Positions 62,077 through 64,000 of a stretch of DNA of 64,000 nt are shown here, in pieces. Within the stretch, counting starts at the first letter, position 1. Every line of letters starts with the position of its first letter. The notes below the pieces were generated by a model, which saw nothing but the letters and a program-made list of their open reading frames with translations, searched no databases and was not told where the DNA came from. This stretch comes from Bacillus sp. DTU_2020_1000418_1_SI_GHA_SEK_038 (GTDB lineage: Bacteria > Bacillota > Bacilli > Bacillales > Cytobacillaceae): positions 1,054,001-1,118,000 of the forward strand of contig NZ_CP135435.1 in assembly GCF_032341175.1 (NCBI RefSeq). The letters are read 5' to 3'. The translations under genes were made by a program, and so were the position numbers.

Positions 62077-63282
62077 ATGATTAAGGAAAGGCTTTGGACG
62101 AAGGACTTTATTATCGTTTCTTTGATCAATTTTTTATTAACGCTTGTATTTTTTTTATTGATTGTAACGATTGCTCCTTATGCTGTTGAAAAATTCGATG
62201 CCTCAACGAGTATAGCAGGGCTCGTATCAAGTATTTTTATTATTGGTGTTTTGATTGGCCGGTTAGTAACAGGACGTAAGATTCAAGATGCAGGGAGTAA
62301 GAAAGTTTTATTTACGGGTTTGATTTTATTTATTATCACAACGGCCTTATATTTTGTTGCCGTTCATTTACCGTTATTGTTACTGAATCGATTTCTGCAT
62401 GGAATAGCGCTTGGGGTTGCTAGTACGGCTACGGGAACGATCATTGCCCAAATTATTCCGAAAAATAGGCGAGGGGAAGGGATTGGCTATTATAGCTTGA
62501 GTTCTATTTTAGCTTCTGCCATTGGCCCTCTAGTGGGAATTCAACTTACACAATATGGGGATTATTCAATGGTTTTTATATTTAATTTAATACTATCTAT
62601 CTTTTGTTTATTCATATCCTTTACTTTGAAAATACCAGTTTCTCAATCAATGAAGGGAAATCTTGAAAAAGCTGGTCAGGGCTTTAAAATTTCTAACTTC
62701 CTTGAACCAATGGTTATACCCATTTCAATTGTTGCCCTTGTCATTGGTTTTTGTTATTCAGGTGTGATGTCATTTCTCACTTTTTACACGAAGGAAATTC
62801 AATTAGTTGAGGCTGGGAGCTTCTTCTTTCTTGTATATGCCATCATTATTATTATTTCAAGACCTTTTACAGGTCGATTAATGGATCTAAAAGGGGCAAA
62901 TATTGTTGTCTATCCTTGCCTCATCATTTTTTCAGCAGGAATGGTCCTATTTAGCCAAGCGCATAGTGGATTCGTTTTACTATTGGCGGGTGTCCTTATT
63001 GGCTTAGGATATGGAAACTTTAATTCTATTGTTCAGGCAACAGCAATAAAAATCACTGTGCCTCATCGTTTAGGATTAGCTACATCAACTTATTTTATTT
63101 TATATGATTTAGGTCTTGGAGCAGGGCCTTATTTGCTTGGATTCCTCGCTCCAATCATTGGCTACCGGGGACTTTTTTTAGCGATGGCCATGGTAGTCTT
63201 ATTATCTATTATTCTGTATTACTTCCTGTATAGCAGAAAGGAAAGAGAGATCTACCAAAGCATTGCAAATAGAACTGCTTAG
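62077..63282 (+). CDS. MFS transporter, 12-TM
   Basis: ATG 62077 follows AGGGGGAAG; the frame runs 14 codons further without support. The 401-residue protein has 12 helices; GLVSSIFIIGVLIGRLVTGRKIQDAGSKK resembles MFS motif A with a changed loop, and NRFLHGIALGVASTATGTII marks helix 4. It resembles the staphyloferrin/drug-exporter type CntE/YfmO-like group. Another MFS gene starts 88 nt downstream. Confidence 0.88.
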   Translation: MIKERLWTKDFIIVSLINFLLTLVFFLLIVTIAPYAVEKFDASTSIAGLVSSIFIIGVLIGRLVTGRKIQDAGSKKVLFTGLILFIITTALYFVAVHLPLLLLNRFLHGIALGVASTATGTIIAQIIPKNRRGEGIGYYSLSSILASAIGPLVGIQLTQYGDYSMVFIFNLILSIFCLFISFTLKIPVSQSMKGNLEKAGQGFKISNFLEPMVIPISIVALVIGFCYSGVMSFLTFYTKEIQLVEAGSFFFLVYAIIIIISRPFTGRLMDLKGANIVVYPCLIIFSAGMVLFSQAHSGFVLLLAGVLIGLGYGNFNSIVQATAIKITVPHRLGLATSTYFILYDLGLGAGPYLLGFLAPIIGYRGLFLAMAMVVLLSIILYYFLYSRKEREIYQSIANRTA

Positions 63283-63370
63283 CAGGAATTCATTATTTAG
63301 TATCGGCTGACTCAATAGTTACGTTTTCATTCATCGAGTTGAATAATTAAATCTAAGAAGGTGCTTATAA

Positions 63371-64000
63371 GTGCTGGCGAAAGAATTAGATCCAAACGAG
63401 TATTATATAGAGTCACCCGAAGAGTTAAGAAAATTATATAAACGAGTGTTGTTTGTTGTCAGTCTATCACAAATTTTTGGTGGGGCTGGACTTGCGGCAG
63501 GTGTGACTGTAGGGGCTCTCTTAGCTCAACAAATGCTGGGAACGGATGCCTATGCTGGAATTCCCTCTGCATTATTAACTTTAGGGTCAGCCGGAGCCGC
63601 TTTAATCGTAGGAAGGCTTTCACAAAGATACGGACGACGTACTGGTTTAGCGACAGGATTTATGGTTGGTGGATTAGGAGCTATTGGCGTAGTGGTTGCT
63701 GCGATGTTGAATAGTGTGATCCTTTTATTTGCGTCTCTCGTAATCTATGGTTCAGGAACTGCGACAAATTTGCAAGCCCGTTATGCTGGAACGGACTTAG
63801 CTGATAAGAATCAACGAGCAAAAGCGATAAGTACAACGATGATGATGACAACATTTGGAGCGGTTGCCGGTCCGAATTTAGTAGGAATTATGGGGGAATT
63901 TGCACTTTTCATTGGTGTGCCAGCTCTTGCCGGACCATTTATTTTAGGGGCTGCAGCCTTTAGTTTGGCAGGGCTTGTCCTTTTTATCATGTTGCGTCCT
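63371..64000 (+). CDS. MFS transporter, 3' end outside window
   Basis: GTG 63371 follows AGAAGGTG. The 210 codons seen encode a cytosolic N-terminus (MLAKELDPNEYYIESPEEL) and six helices. GRLSQRYGRRTGLATGFMVGG is MFS motif A. GTATNLQARYAGTDLADKNQRAKAIS resembles the helix 4-5 loop of YdjK-like or tetracycline-efflux-like carriers. The frame is open at the edge. Confidence 0.85.
   Translation, partial: MLAKELDPNEYYIESPEELRKLYKRVLFVVSLSQIFGGAGLAAGVTVGALLAQQMLGTDAYAGIPSALLTLGSAGAALIVGRLSQRYGRRTGLATGFMVGGLGAIGVVVAAMLNSVILLFASLVIYGSGTATNLQARYAGTDLADKNQRAKAISTTMMMTTFGAVAGPNLVGIMGEFALFIGVPALAGPFILGAAAFSLAGLVLFIMLRP

Overview
The window reads as chromosome from a low-GC, spore-forming Bacillaceae (Bacillus/Neobacillus/Mesobacillus-like). 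The grounds are AT-rich sequence, strong AGGAGG-type ribosome sites, a cwlJ-gerQ germination pair, KinA-type and ComP-type kinases, a thi operon under a TPP riboswitch, and MntR with a Mn ABC transporter. The genus is a guess. No rRNA, tRNA, CRISPR array, transposase or prophage was seen.

Layout. 1-825: partial amidohydrolase. 977-4676: LuxR/histidine-kinase pair and a membrane protein. 5033-7073: AraC regulator followed by a GH39-like protein that lacks its nucleophile. 7393-10116: MFS transporter and M20 hydrolase. 10927-17584: six-gene catabolic cluster (two SDRs, CodA-like amidohydrolase, amidase, NCS1 permease, RraA-like aldolase) that looks like uptake and breakdown of a cyclic N-containing compound; a cre-like site and a palindrome lie upstream. 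17660-22950: MFS, LURP-one protein, YetF-like protein, and an ECF sigma factor fused to its own membrane anti-sigma region. 23310-24437: tandem pair of Cys-containing proteins with sigma-K-like promoters. 24525-27318: thiF-thiG-thiS-tenI with riboswitch. 27565-29361: c-di-GMP-I riboswitch and terminator ahead of a PAS sensor kinase. 29692-32569: spore-flavoured small genes, including a peroxiredoxin whose peroxidatic Cys codon is TGA. 32799-37898: nitrilase-family hydrolase, second YetF protein, mntR and mnt operon. 38039-39703: copper-amine-oxidase-like protein. 40408-48048: sigma-54 activator and a sigma-54 promoter driving 2,3-diaminopropionate ammonia-lyase, a YgeY-like hydrolase, a D-aminoacylase-like enzyme and a symporter. 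48434-58243: beta-lactamase-like and M14 peptidase genes, each with a decayed 3' copy downstream, plus a TRAP-type binding domain on a membrane anchor, cwlJ-gerQ, a CPBP protein and a cold-shock protein. 58395-64000: small membrane protein, small spore-like protein, UPF1-like helicase and two MFS transporters.

The strongest hidden signal is at 30897-30899. An otherwise intact AhpC/Prx reading frame carries TGA exactly at the catalytic Cys (FTFV-TGA-PTEL). A hairpin with a GGTC loop lies 17 nt downstream, matching the layout of a bacterial SECIS, so this is a candidate selenoprotein (PrxU). The sigma-54 diaminopropionate operon is the second most interesting system, with a near-perfect -24/-12 promoter and two palindromes sharing GTATCA/TGATAC half-sites.

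The intergenic DNA carries at least three dispersed repeat families: a GGTGCCTGACCCCC inverted repeat, a GGGCGC...GCGCTC hairpin, and a ~250-bp element at 39985 and 56920. All family assignments are from reading motifs by eye; no database search was run.
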